Source: an uncultured Flavobacteriales bacterium (GTDB taxonomy: Bacteria > Bacteroidota > Bacteroidia > Flavobacteriales_E > Vicingaceae). Taken from it: a stretch of DNA of 27,115 bases. Shown here in pieces: positions 8,606 to 17,443 of the stretch. The position numbers were made by a program, and so were the translations under genes. The notes under the pieces were generated by a model. The model saw nothing but the letters and a program-made list of their open reading frames with translations, was not told the DNA's origin and did no database searches. Every line of letters begins with the position of its first letter. The first letter of the stretch is position 1. The stretch covers positions 1-27,115 of the forward strand of contig CALALS010000044.1 in the NCBI GenBank assembly GCA_937925525.1, given 5' to 3'.

Positions 8606-9765
8606 TGACAAGTAAAGGGAAAGTCATAATGCTTTTAGATAACCCATTCCTATCTGACGATAGAGTGGAAAAGGAGGTAAAATCTTTAGTAAGCAATAAT
8701 TATGAGGTGGTGGTTTATGCATCCCAAAGTAATACTTTGCCCGGTGAGGAAACTAAATTTAAAGTTACTGTTAAACGGATATTAAATGTTGAGTATTTAA
8801 GAAAACCATTTTCAAAAGAATTTAAAAAACACACTAAAGCCATATCTTTTTTAATTTCTCAAGAAAAGGCTGATGTTATTCATTGTCATGACTATCATGT
8901 TTTAAATATTGGATTGGCAGTAAAGAAACAGACTCCTTCTATTAAATTGGTTTATGATGCCCATGAATGGTTAAAAGGTTATCATCCATATAAAGAAGCA
9001 AAGGGTTTTATTAATAAAGTTAAAGCCTATTTGGTTTGGCAAAAAGAAATAATGAATGAAACGATTGCCTTAAAGCATATAGATGCTTTGATTTCCATTT
9101 CGGAGCCAATACTAAATTTTAATAATAAGAAAATAGCACATAGAACTTACTTATATAATGTCCCGGATGTATCGAAAGTAGTGACTTCAGATATTGATTT
9201 GAAAGATTTATTAGGGATTAAAAGCAATCAAAAACTAGCTGTCTTTGTTGGAAATATTTACGTTAGCAATAACAGTTTTTTAAAATTTGCGGAAGCGTTG
9301 TATAATAATGACGTTAGTATGGTTGTTTTTGGCAATAAGAAACGACATGATGAATTGAAGGATACAGTGGTTAGTTTACCTAAGCTTTCAAAACACATTT
9401 TTTTTCATGATTACCTGACTCAAGCTGAACGAATAAATATAATTTCCTCTGCAGATTTTGGTGTAATCTTTCATCCTATTGACAGACCTTCTAACTACTA
9501 CTCAATGTCTAACAGATGGTTTGAGTTTAAGTTAGCCGGATTACCTATTTTTTCTTCAGAAATTGAAGCAGCTTTAAAAAGTGAAGAGGAACCAAATTCT
9601 TCCGTGACTACTTTTAATAAAAGTAATATTGAAAAAAAGCTGAAGAGTTTATTAAATGATTTAGAAAATATGAAGTTGGCTGCCAATAGTAATATGCAAA
9701 AATATACTTGGGAAAACGAAGAACCTAAATTATTAAAACTTTATAACGATTTAGTAGAAAAATGA
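8605..9765 (+). CDS. GT4-like glycosyltransferase
   Basis: A 386-aa GT-B glycosyltransferase. The N-terminal domain begins with VIMLLDNPFLSDDRVEKEV, where the D-R motif is the common GT4 opening, and has IHCHDYH and YDAHEW. The C-terminal donor domain has AVFVGNIY, FHDYLTQAE and a final loop MSNRWFEFKLAGLPIFSS (about 299-316), where FEFKLAGLP stands in for the usual E-x7-E region. The start is GTG at 8605, overlapping the upstream stop (TAGTG), and the end overlaps the next ATG by 4 bp (ATGA). It sits in the glycan operon; acceptor and sugar cannot be told from sequence. Confidence 0.85.
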   Translation: MTSKGKVIMLLDNPFLSDDRVEKEVKSLVSNNYEVVVYASQSNTLPGEETKFKVTVKRILNVEYLRKPFSKEFKKHTKAISFLISQEKADVIHCHDYHVLNIGLAVKKQTPSIKLVYDAHEWLKGYHPYKEAKGFINKVKAYLVWQKEIMNETIALKHIDALISISEPILNFNNKKIAHRTYLYNVPDVSKVVTSDIDLKDLLGIKSNQKLAVFVGNIYVSNNSFLKFAEALYNNDVSMVVFGNKKRHDELKDTVVSLPKLSKHIFFHDYLTQAERINIISSADFGVIFHPIDRPSNYYSMSNRWFEFKLAGLPIFSSEIEAALKSEEEPNSSVTTFNKSNIEKKLKSLLNDLENMKLAANSNMQKYTWENEEPKLLKLYNDLVEK

Positions 9766-10580
9766 AACCCTTAATTTCTGTCATAATGCCGGTTTTTAAC
9801 GCTGAAAAATATGTTTCAGAGGCTATTCAGTCTGTTCTCAATCAAGATTATGAAAACTGGGAATTGCTTGTTGTTAATGATGGTAGTATTGATGATTCCT
9901 TGCGAGTTATAAATGAATTTAAGGATAGTAGAATAAAACTTTTTTCACAGGAAAATAAAGGTGTAAGCTCAGCAAGAAATACAGCGCTTGAAAGAATGAA
10001 TGGAGATTATTTTTGCTTTTTAGATGCTGATGATGTTTATACAAAAGCAAGTATATCAAATAGACTTGAAATATTTTTGAAAGGAGACAATATTCACTTT
10101 GTAGATGGTAAAGTAGAAGTTTTTAATCAAGATTTCTCACAACTAATTTCAACTTACTCACCGAATTTCAAAGGAAACCCAACAGAAGAATTAATAAGTC
10201 TTTCCGGAAAATGCTTTTTTGGTACATCATGGATGTTTAAGAGATTGAAAAATGTAAAATATAAGTTTAATGAGTCTTTGACTCATGGAGAAGATTTATG
10301 GTTTTGTATTGAAAACTCCATTAATAAAAATTATTCATATACAAGTGAATCGGTTTTATGGTATAGAAAGCACAAATTATCTGCAATGAATGATTTAGGG
10401 AAACTTGAAAGCGGGTATATACAGATTGGAAAGTTGATAGATGAGCTAGATATACAAGAATCTCTAAAACAGCAATACCAATCTAAAGTTAAGTCAATAA
10501 TGTTTAAGTCCTATCTTAAAGGGTGGAAAATAAAGAAGGCGATTAATACTCTATTTATTGACAAGCAATTTTTTTTCTAA
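9762..10580 (+). CDS. GT2 family glycosyltransferase
   Basis: A 272-aa GT-A glycosyltransferase. It has the canonical N-terminus ISVIMPVFNAEKYVSEAI, the nucleotide-binding VNDGSIDDS (about 39-47), GVSSARNTAL and the metal-binding LDADDVY (DxD, about 88-94), then a SLTHGEDLWFCIE catalytic-base region. It probably adds one sugar to the repeat unit moved by the flippase upstream. It is the last gene of the plus-strand glycan operon. Its 3' end overlaps the convergent formyltransferase-fold gene by 30 bp, and I see no terminator hairpin there. Confidence 0.9.
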   Translation: MKPLISVIMPVFNAEKYVSEAIQSVLNQDYENWELLVVNDGSIDDSLRVINEFKDSRIKLFSQENKGVSSARNTALERMNGDYFCFLDADDVYTKASISNRLEIFLKGDNIHFVDGKVEVFNQDFSQLISTYSPNFKGNPTEELISLSGKCFFGTSWMFKRLKNVKYKFNESLTHGEDLWFCIENSINKNYSYTSESVLWYRKHKLSAMNDLGKLESGYIQIGKLIDELDIQESLKQQYQSKVKSIMFKSYLKGWKIKKAINTLFIDKQFFF

Positions 10581-11354
10581 AATTACAGATATTTTTGGGT
10601 GCATTCTATAGTAATATCTTGGTCTTCCAATTTGTTTTGTTTTTCCAATTTCTCGGCTTTTGTATTTGCAAATAGCCTCTGCCATAAGCTTGTAGCAAGC
10701 TATAAATCCCTGTTCTCTTAGAGAACTGATTGAATTAGCTTTTGCTATATTTATTTTTTTTTCTAAAATAATTTCCCCATCATCTATTTTACTATTCATT
10801 AGCATGGTTGTTGCGTAAGGCTCATTTCCTTCTAATACAGCCCACTCAATTACATTCATACCTCTATAGGTTGGCATTTTTCCCATATGTGTATTAATGA
10901 ATTCAGCATTTCTTATGTTGATAATTTTATCATCTACAATTCCTCCACCATACATTACAAATAGAGTCTCATGTTTACAAATGTCTGATAATTGTATTGG
11001 ATTAAATCCAGCTGAGTGATATAAGGGTATTTTATTTTGTTTAGCATAAGTTTCCAGATTTACTTTCTTTTCAGAAAATTTGAATAAACTCTTATTTCCC
11101 CACTGTGATACAATTTTTCTATAAGTGGTTTTGTTTATAATAAATGCGATAAAATTCGTAATGTATTTTATCAATTTATTGGGCTTCAATAGATAGATAA
11201 TTCTAATAAAATACCTTAATCTGTAAAAAAAACCGGATTGTCTTGAGAGAATTAGTATCCCATCAATTTTACAGCCTTTTTTTTCATATTCTGTGATAAA
11301 ACCACTTGTGTCGTCCTGTATAATTGAGGATGCTACAAGAAATACTTTTTTCAT
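10551..11354 (-). CDS. Formyltransferase-fold protein (putative sugar or amine N-formyltransferase)
   Basis: A 267-aa protein. The C-terminal two thirds resemble the 10-formyl-THF-dependent transferase fold. The catalytic Asn-x-His lies in FINTHMGKMPTYRG (N154, H156), and the family Asp is in SKIDDGEII (D191/D192), matching the N-H-D triad of PurN/Fmt/sugar formyltransferases. The N-terminal 100 residues are basic and unrelated to a standard Fmt N-terminus, and no C-terminal tRNA-binding domain is present, so it is not methionyl-tRNA formyltransferase. A sugar N-formyltransferase is the likeliest reading. It overlaps the upstream alpha/alpha-toroid gene by 4 bp (ATGA) and the convergent GT2 gene by 30 bp. 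Confidence 0.72.
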   Translation of the reverse strand: MKKVFLVASSIIQDDTSGFITEYEKKGCKIDGILILSRQSGFFYRLRYFIRIIYLLKPNKLIKYITNFIAFIINKTTYRKIVSQWGNKSLFKFSEKKVNLETYAKQNKIPLYHSAGFNPIQLSDICKHETLFVMYGGGIVDDKIINIRNAEFINTHMGKMPTYRGMNVIEWAVLEGNEPYATTMLMNSKIDDGEIILEKKINIAKANSISSLREQGFIACYKLMAEAICKYKSREIGKTKQIGRPRYYYRMHPKISVILEKKLLVNK

Positions 11355-12523
11355 TTTCCTAACTTTTTTAATATAGAGTTAGCTAGTAAAATAGAATCAA
11401 CATGATATTTTGCCCCCCAATTTACGAACTGATATTGATGATAAATGCCATTAATTGGATAAGATCCAGCTACTCCGTAGCTGATGCCCCTGTTATTTGA
11501 TTTATAGTTTGAGATTGAAGTAACAATGTCAATTAATTTTAATGCAGCATTTAAAAACCTTAAATCTCCTTGATATTGATATATTCTCATAAAACAAATT
11601 GCTATCTGACTATTTCCAGTTAAGCACTGACTACTTTTATTTCCCAAATCTTTATAATAAGTCCAGTCTGAGTTTAATAGTGCCGGTAAATATTTATTTA
11701 CTTCAAAAAGAGATAAAAGTTTACTACAGGTATCAAAAGCAGTTTCATAGTATTTGTTTTCGCCAGATATCTTACTGCTTAGTAGTAATCCATCTAAAGT
11801 GTATCCTAGATGGTGTAACAACATTTTTTCATCCATTTCAAAGCAACATCTTTTAAACGAAAAGTTTTCTTGTTGGAGGGAACAGATACTGTCTAAAACA
11901 CTTAGTACTTTAAGTTCACTTTCTTTTGTTAGATTATACTTAGATTTGTCCAGGAGCAAACAATAACAAACTAGAGAATCGAATGCACCTCCTCCGACAA
12001 CGTTATTTTTTATAAAAAGATTATTTTCTATAGTTCCAATTATCCAATTAGTAGCTGTTTGAATTGAATTAAAATAAGCTTCATTATTATTTAGTTTGTA
12101 AATTTCTTTAAGCCCTTCAATAATCATGGCTGTATTAAAAACTCTTGTTTCACACTTTTCGTCAACCTGTAATCCTTGCCAACCACCAGTTTTGTCTTGA
12201 ATACTCAATAGCCAATCGGCTGCATTTATGGCTAAATCTTTCCAATTTGCTTCATTAGTTAAGTTGAAATATTTAATTAAAGTGGGAATCAAATACCCTG
12301 TAGTTTCAGGATATGAGGATTTCCAACCACTAGAAAAGATATAGCCAGCTGAAGAACCACCATCTTTAGTAGAATTAAAGGACTCTTCAATCCATCCCAT
12401 GGTTAAGTTTAGAGACTTTTCATACTCTAAAGTGTAGCCAATAATGTCAAGATTATCTAGTAATACTTTTTTCGCATGAGAAAATAAATATAACTTATTT
12501 ACCTTAAAAGATTTAAATTTCAT
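11351..12523 (-). CDS. Alpha/alpha-toroid protein of unknown function in glycan locus
   Basis: A 390-aa protein with no signal peptide. Repeating helical pairs, each with a Trp or Gly-rich turn (for example AADWLLSIQDKTGGWQG and ATNWIIGTIE), point to an (alpha/alpha)n barrel of the prenyltransferase/epimerase/glycosidase type. The most distinctive part is a stretch with GGSSAGY, GWKSSYPETTGY and IPTLIKYF (about 55-86). I cannot assign a reaction. The basic, helical N-terminal 35 residues are not part of the repeat. It follows tpx by 5 bp and overlaps the formyltransferase-fold gene by 4 bp, so it is co-transcribed with both. I infer a glycan-processing role from the neighbours only. Confidence 0.7.
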   Translation of the reverse strand: MKFKSFKVNKLYLFSHAKKVLLDNLDIIGYTLEYEKSLNLTMGWIEESFNSTKDGGSSAGYIFSSGWKSSYPETTGYLIPTLIKYFNLTNEANWKDLAINAADWLLSIQDKTGGWQGLQVDEKCETRVFNTAMIIEGLKEIYKLNNNEAYFNSIQTATNWIIGTIENNLFIKNNVVGGGAFDSLVCYCLLLDKSKYNLTKESELKVLSVLDSICSLQQENFSFKRCCFEMDEKMLLHHLGYTLDGLLLSSKISGENKYYETAFDTCSKLLSLFEVNKYLPALLNSDWTYYKDLGNKSSQCLTGNSQIAICFMRIYQYQGDLRFLNAALKLIDIVTSISNYKSNNRGISYGVAGSYPINGIYHQYQFVNWGAKYHVDSILLANSILKKLGK

Positions 12524-12528
12524 TAAAT

Positions 12529-13050
12529 CTATATTTGCTTTACTAACTTTTCAATTACCTTAACAGCTGCATCATAATTAGGCTCATCGGTAATTTCAGG
12601 AACTAATTCAGAATATCTTATTTCATTTTCGCTATCAATAATAAAAACCGAACGAGTTAGTAAACCTTTAAGAGGCCCATCAAGTATCTCAACATTATAT
12701 TCCGTTGCAAAGTCTCCGTATCTGTAGTCAGAGATAGATTGTACGTTCTTAATTCCTTCTGTTTCACAAAAACGTTTCATGGCAAAAGGTAAATCTTTTG
12801 AAATCACAAAACATTCTAATTTATCACCAAATGCTTCAAGTTTTTTGTTAAACGTTTTTGTTTCCATAGCACAAGTTCCTCTATCTATGCTAGGTAAATC
12901 AAGAATAACTTTTACCTTACCTTCATAGTCATACAGGCTGGCTTCTGATAAATCTGCTTTTACAAAAGTAAAATCTGGGGCAGTATCTCCTGCAGGTGGA
13001 ATATCTCCTTTTAATAAAACTGTTTTTCCTTTAAGTGTTACGTTTGACAT
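12529..13050 (-). CDS. tpx: Thiol peroxidase (Tpx), atypical active site
   Basis: A 173-aa peroxiredoxin of the Tpx subfamily, which reduces peroxides in the cytoplasm using thioredoxin. Family landmarks: GDTAPDFTFV, the peroxidatic Cys60 in LPSIDRGTCAMETKTFN, the resolving Cys95 in FAMKRFCETEGI and GLLTRSVFIID. The usual motif is PSxDTxxC. Here the catalytic Thr/Ser three residues before the Cys is Arg57 (codon AGA), and a Thr sits directly next to the Cys (Thr59). Pro53 and both cysteines are kept. The gene lies 6 bp after purL and 5 bp before the toroid gene, all on the minus strand. Confidence 0.9.
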   Translation of the reverse strand: MSNVTLKGKTVLLKGDIPPAGDTAPDFTFVKADLSEASLYDYEGKVKVILDLPSIDRGTCAMETKTFNKKLEAFGDKLECFVISKDLPFAMKRFCETEGIKNVQSISDYRYGDFATEYNVEILDGPLKGLLTRSVFIIDSENEIRYSELVPEITDEPNYDAAVKVIEKLVKQI

Positions 13051-13056
13051 GTTTGC

Positions 13057-15300
13057 TTAGTTTTTGTTTATATATGTTTCTAGAGAAGTATCAAATAGTT
13101 GTTTTTTACCAGAAACACTTCCAAAGTTTTCGTTATCAATAATAATATCATTTCCTGAAACAATTCCAAGTTTGGAATTTGGAATATTATTTTTAGAAAG
13201 CACATCCAATAATTGTTGCTCATTTTCAGGTGAAACAGAAACAACTACTCTGCTTTGTGCTTCACCAAAAAGGAAAGCATCTTTTCTCATAGATGTGTCA
13301 GAAGTAATTGAAAAGCCTAAATTATTTACCATACTACTTTCAAGTAAAGTTATGTATAACCCTCCATCGGCACAATCATGAGCAGATTGAAGAAGGTTTG
13401 ATTTTATTGCTTCTGATACAGTTTGTTGTAATTGATATTCCTCTTCAATATTAAAATAAGGTGTTCCAGAAAGCTTTACTTTGTGGTAAGAATATAAATA
13501 CTCCGAACAGTTGATTTCGTTAACCGATTTTCCGATTAAGTAAATAATGTCATTTTCTTTTTTAAATCCTAAGCCGGTAATATTCGCTTTGTTTTCAACT
13601 ATACCTATCATTCCAATAGTAGGAGTTGGGAAAACCGCTTCTTCTTTATCTCCAACTTTTGTTTGGTTATAGAAGCTTACATTTCCTCCGGTTACCGGAG
13701 TTTTAAATTTTTCACAAGCTTTTCTCATACCATTAATTGCACCAACAAATTGCCAGTAAACTTCCGGATTGTATGGATTTCCAAAGTTTAAGCAATTCGT
13801 AATAGCTGAAGGCGTTCCTCCGGAGCAGACTATGTTTCTTGCCGCTTCTGAAACGGCAATTGCACAACCTTCTTCAGGATTGGCATGCACATATCTTGCA
13901 TTACAATCAACTGTTACGGCAATAGCTTTATCTGAATGTTTAATATTTACAATTCCTGCATCTGAAGGGTTGTTGGTACTCATGTTAATTGTTCCTACCA
14001 TGCTATCGTATTGTTCCGTCACCCATTTTTTGGAAGCAATATTTGGATGTGTGGTGAGGAAGTCAGCTATTTCTTTGTAATTTGTTGGTTCTTGAATTTG
14101 TTCAATTTTAAATTCATTTGCTTTGGCAAAATAAGCAGGTTCTCTGTACTCTCTTTCGTAAACAGGAGCTCCACCGCCAAGTACAAGAGATTCTCCGGGA
14201 ACTTGAGCCACAAGCTCACCATCCATGTAATAATTTAATATACCTCCATCAGTTACCTCTCCAATTTGAACAGCATGTAAATCCCATTTTTCAAAAATAT
14301 CTTCCACTACTTTTTCTTTGCCTTTGTGCGCCACTACTAGCATCCTTTCTTGAGACTCAGATAAAAGAATTTCCCATGGCAGCATTCCCTCTTGTCTGGT
14401 TGGCACTTTGTCTAGGTAAATGTCCATTCCGCAACCTGTCTTAGCACTCATTTCAGATGTAGAACAAGTAATTCCTGCAGCTCCCATATCTTGCATCCCA
14501 ACAATAGCGTCTGTTTCGGCAAGTTCTAATGTGGCTTCTAGTAATAATTTTTCTTGAAATGGGTCACCTACTTGAACAGCAGGAATATCTTCAGCAGAGG
14601 CTTCACTTAAATCTTTAGATGCAAAAGCAGCTCCTGCAATTCCGTCTTTTCCTGTAGCTGAACCAACAATATAAACCGGATTACCTTTACCATGTGCAGT
14701 AGCCGAAATGATTTTTTTCGAATCCATTATACCTACTGACATAGCATTCACTAATGGATTTCCGTTATAACATTCATCAAAAAATACTTCTCCACCCAAT
14801 ACCGGAATTCCGAAAGCGTTGCCATAGTCACCAATACCTTTTACAACACCTTTAATTAACCATTTTGTTCTGGCATTTTCAATTGGTCCAAATCTTAGAG
14901 AATTTAACTGAGCAACAGGTCTTGCACCCATCGTAAAAATGTCTCTGTTTATTCCTCCAACTCCTGTTGCCGCCCCTTGATAAGGCTCAAGTGCTGAAGG
15001 GTGATTGTGCGACTCAATTTTAAAAGCGCAGCCCAATCCGTCTCCAATATCTACTAAACCTGCATTTTCTTCTCCTGCTTTTACAAGCATGTGTGGACCG
15101 TCTTTTGGTAGCGTTTTTAGCCACTTAATAGAGTTTTTGTAAGAGCAATGTTCACTCCACATGACTGAATAAATGCTTAATTCATTAAAATTAGGGGTTC
15201 TGCCTAATATCTCTTTAATTTTTTCAAATTCTTCAGGTAAAAGACCTAAATCTTTAGCTGTTTCAACCGTAGTTTCTACTTGATGCGTTGCACTTTCCAT
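13057..15300 (-). CDS. purL: Phosphoribosylformylglycinamidine synthase, small PurL subunit
   Basis: A 747-aa protein of the small (PurQ/PurS-dependent) PurL type, which makes FGAM from FGAR, glutamine-derived ammonia and ATP in purine synthesis. Signatures: MWSEHCSYKNS (47-57), VKAGEENAGLVDIGDG (73-88), the catalytic ESHNHPSALEPYQGAATGVG (96-115), MQDMGAAGITCS and VTGGNVSFYNQ. It lacks the fused PurS and glutaminase domains of the about 1200-aa form, so PurQ and PurS must be encoded elsewhere. The ATG at 15300 gives the expected N-terminus. It leads a minus-strand run with tpx and two glycan-like genes. Confidence 0.96.
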   Translation of the reverse strand: MESATHQVETTVETAKDLGLLPEEFEKIKEILGRTPNFNELSIYSVMWSEHCSYKNSIKWLKTLPKDGPHMLVKAGEENAGLVDIGDGLGCAFKIESHNHPSALEPYQGAATGVGGINRDIFTMGARPVAQLNSLRFGPIENARTKWLIKGVVKGIGDYGNAFGIPVLGGEVFFDECYNGNPLVNAMSVGIMDSKKIISATAHGKGNPVYIVGSATGKDGIAGAAFASKDLSEASAEDIPAVQVGDPFQEKLLLEATLELAETDAIVGMQDMGAAGITCSTSEMSAKTGCGMDIYLDKVPTRQEGMLPWEILLSESQERMLVVAHKGKEKVVEDIFEKWDLHAVQIGEVTDGGILNYYMDGELVAQVPGESLVLGGGAPVYEREYREPAYFAKANEFKIEQIQEPTNYKEIADFLTTHPNIASKKWVTEQYDSMVGTINMSTNNPSDAGIVNIKHSDKAIAVTVDCNARYVHANPEEGCAIAVSEAARNIVCSGGTPSAITNCLNFGNPYNPEVYWQFVGAINGMRKACEKFKTPVTGGNVSFYNQTKVGDKEEAVFPTPTIGMIGIVENKANITGLGFKKENDIIYLIGKSVNEINCSEYLYSYHKVKLSGTPYFNIEEEYQLQQTVSEAIKSNLLQSAHDCADGGLYITLLESSMVNNLGFSITSDTSMRKDAFLFGEAQSRVVVSVSPENEQQLLDVLSKNNIPNSKLGIVSGNDIIIDNENFGSVSGKKQLFDTSLETYINKN

Positions 15301-15319
15301 TAATCAAATTTCTAAGCTG

Positions 15320-15327
15320 CGAAGATA
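15320..15327 (-). promoter_or_regulatory. Candidate -7 box for purL
   Basis: On the minus strand TATCTTCG matches TAnnTTTG with one mismatch and ends 19 nt before the purL ATG. I see no good TTTG at the -33 position, so this is a partial promoter match. The 133-bp divergent gap between purL and the membrane fusion gene must hold promoters for both. Confidence 0.35.
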
Positions 15328-15408
15328 AGTATTACTTCAAGCCTAACCTTTTGTTCATTGAAGTTTTTTTAACTATTCATTAATAAATTTCAACATTCAA
15401 CTAATTTT

Positions 15409-15416
15409 TAACTTTA
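15409..15416 (+). promoter_or_regulatory. Candidate -7 box for the membrane-methyltransferase gene
   Basis: TAACTTTA matches TAnnTTTG at seven of eight positions and ends 17 nt before the TTG start at 15434. The -33 element is weak (TTTC/ATTT at about 17-19 nt upstream). Motif match only, in very AT-rich sequence. Confidence 0.3.
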
Positions 15417-15433
15417 CATCAATAATTTATAAG

Positions 15434-17443
15434 TTGGAAATATTAATATTCATTAGCTTTTTTGCCTTTTTTACTTGGGTGGTTTGGAAATGGAAATTTC
15501 TATCTGTTACTGCTGTGTCTAAAAAAGTAATTGTACTTGTATTTATTTTAAAAGTGTTGGCGGGAGTGGGTTTAGTATTAATTTATGAGAAATATTATAC
15601 CGATAGGAGTACAGCAGACATTTTTAAATATTTTGATGATAGCAAATTAATGCATGAAGTATTATTTGAATCTCCCGGAGATTATATAAAAATGCTGAGT
15701 GGGGTGGGTGATGACACTCCTTATTTTAAAGAAAAATATTATGACCATTTTGAGTGGTGGTACCGACCGTATGAAAGTAGTGTGTATAATGATTCTCATG
15801 TTATCATTAGGGTAAATGCCTTCTTTCGGCTATTTTCTTTTCAAAACATTTATGTCCACTCTATTTTCTTTTCTTTTTTATCTTTTATCGGGCTTATTTT
15901 ATTGGTAAGGTTTTTTGTTAGTTTTTTTAAAGGCAAAGAACGCTTACTATTTTTTGCCTTTATGTTGATGCCTTCAGTTGTTTTATGGAGTTCCGCCCCA
16001 TTAAAAGAAGCGTTATTGTTTTTTGTATTGGGCTTTTTCTTTTTTAGTATTCAACTGTTTACAAGAAAATGGGTGATAAGCCTTATTTTATTGCTGATTA
16101 CATCTTACAGTTTGATATTATTGAAGTTTTATGTCTTTATGGTTTTAATACCATGCTTAATACCATTTTTATTGCAAGCTAAGTTAAAACTGAAGTTTCC
16201 TATTGCTTTGTATCTTGCTTCTGTGGCTATTTTTTCTGTATTGGCAATAAATGTGAAACACATTTTTCCTCAATACGATGTTGTTTCTATATTAATTCAA
16301 AAGCAAGATGAGTTTATCAATTTGGCGGAGTTTATTCAATCGGGCAGCCGTTATGAAATTACTAGATTAGATGGTAGTTTATGGATGTTTTTAAGAACTT
16401 CTCCTGAAGCATTTTTTAACGCTTTTTTTCGTCCATTTGTTTGGGAAACTCCAAATATTTTGGCACTCTTATCTTCTTTAGAAGTATTGTTTTATAGCTT
16501 ATTTTTAGCTTTTTCATTCATTCTGATGAAAAGAAAAAGTTGGAGTGTAAATAATAACATCATCTTATTTTGTAGCTTCTTTGTTCTGCTAATGTTTGTT
16601 CTTTTGGGGTGGACTACACCTGTGGCAGGTGCTTTGGTTAGATACAGAGTTCCTGTGTTACCTTTTTTAATGATGATAGGTATTTTGGTGATTGATGTAA
16701 ATGACGTTAAGAATAAAAGTAATGCATTGTTAAAAAAAATAGTTCCTAAGCCTATTTTAAAAAGGTATGAAGATAATTTTAGAAAAGCTTTATATCAGCT
16801 TCATAAAGGAAATAAATACCAATGTAATATTTGCAATGCTAAATTATCTGATTTTATCATTCATTATACCGGTGATAAAATTTGTGCAAGATGTGGCAGC
16901 TTAAATAGAACAAGAAGATTATGGCAATTGCTGGAGGGTGAGTTTTTAAAACAAGGAAAAACTATTTTAGACTTTTCTCCAAGCAAAAGTCTTTTTGCAA
17001 AACTAGAGGAGAGAATTGATATTACTTATTTAAGTTCGGATTTTGACGGAAGTTTTACCGCACAATATTCATTTGACATCACCAATATAGACCAACCAAA
17101 AGAAAAGTTTGATTTAATTATCTGCTACCATATTTTAGAGCACATTTTAGATGATAAAAAAGCAATGAGTGAACTTTATAGAGTGCTAAAATATGGTGGC
17201 GTAAGCATTATTCAAACACCATTTAAAGAAGGTGATATTTATGAAGATTATTCAATTTTATCTAAAAAAGGTAGGTTAAAGCATTTTGGGCAAGAAGACC
17301 ATGTAAGAGTATATTCCGTTGAATCACTAAAATTGAGACTTGAAAATACCGGGTTTACCGTTGAAGCTAGAACTTACAACGAGAGCGAAGATAATTTTCA
17401 TGGCTTTAAAACAAACGAAACTATAATGATATGCAGAAAATAG
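15434..17443 (+). CDS. Fusion: polytopic membrane protein + zinc-finger SAM methyltransferase
   Basis: A 669-aa protein. Residues 1 to about 430 form around ten hydrophobic helices with a soluble loop near 55-120, like GT-C or O-antigen-polymerase-type glycan enzymes; the helix MPSVVLWSSAPLKEALLFF is seen in such families. From about 460 comes a soluble domain: two CxxC pairs (C464/C467 and C484/C487, the second in CARCGSLNRTRRLW), then a class I methyltransferase with degenerate motif I (ILDFSPSKSLF), FDLIICYHILEHILDD and the signature FGQEDHVRVY (about 618-627). That zinc/methyltransferase unit is usually a stand-alone protein of glycan loci. The start is TTG at 15434; no ATG is near. The reading frame is continuous across the boundary, so this is a real fusion rather than two genes. 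Confidence 0.75.
   Translation: MEILIFISFFAFFTWVVWKWKFLSVTAVSKKVIVLVFILKVLAGVGLVLIYEKYYTDRSTADIFKYFDDSKLMHEVLFESPGDYIKMLSGVGDDTPYFKEKYYDHFEWWYRPYESSVYNDSHVIIRVNAFFRLFSFQNIYVHSIFFSFLSFIGLILLVRFFVSFFKGKERLLFFAFMLMPSVVLWSSAPLKEALLFFVLGFFFFSIQLFTRKWVISLILLLITSYSLILLKFYVFMVLIPCLIPFLLQAKLKLKFPIALYLASVAIFSVLAINVKHIFPQYDVVSILIQKQDEFINLAEFIQSGSRYEITRLDGSLWMFLRTSPEAFFNAFFRPFVWETPNILALLSSLEVLFYSLFLAFSFILMKRKSWSVNNNIILFCSFFVLLMFVLLGWTTPVAGALVRYRVPVLPFLMMIGILVIDVNDVKNKSNALLKKIVPKPILKRYEDNFRKALYQLHKGNKYQCNICNAKLSDFIIHYTGDKICARCGSLNRTRRLWQLLEGEFLKQGKTILDFSPSKSLFAKLEERIDITYLSSDFDGSFTAQYSFDITNIDQPKEKFDLIICYHILEHILDDKKAMSELYRVLKYGGVSIIQTPFKEGDIYEDYSILSKKGRLKHFGQEDHVRVYSVESLKLRLENTGFTVEARTYNESEDNFHGFKTNETIMICRK

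Noticed and set aside
10551..11354. Methionyl-tRNA formyltransferase (fmt)
   Set aside because: It lacks the C-terminal tRNA-binding domain and the usual N-terminus, and lies in a glycan-like context.
13064..14444. Several plus-strand frames of 75-108 aa
   Set aside because: All are antisense to purL, which has complete family motifs throughout.
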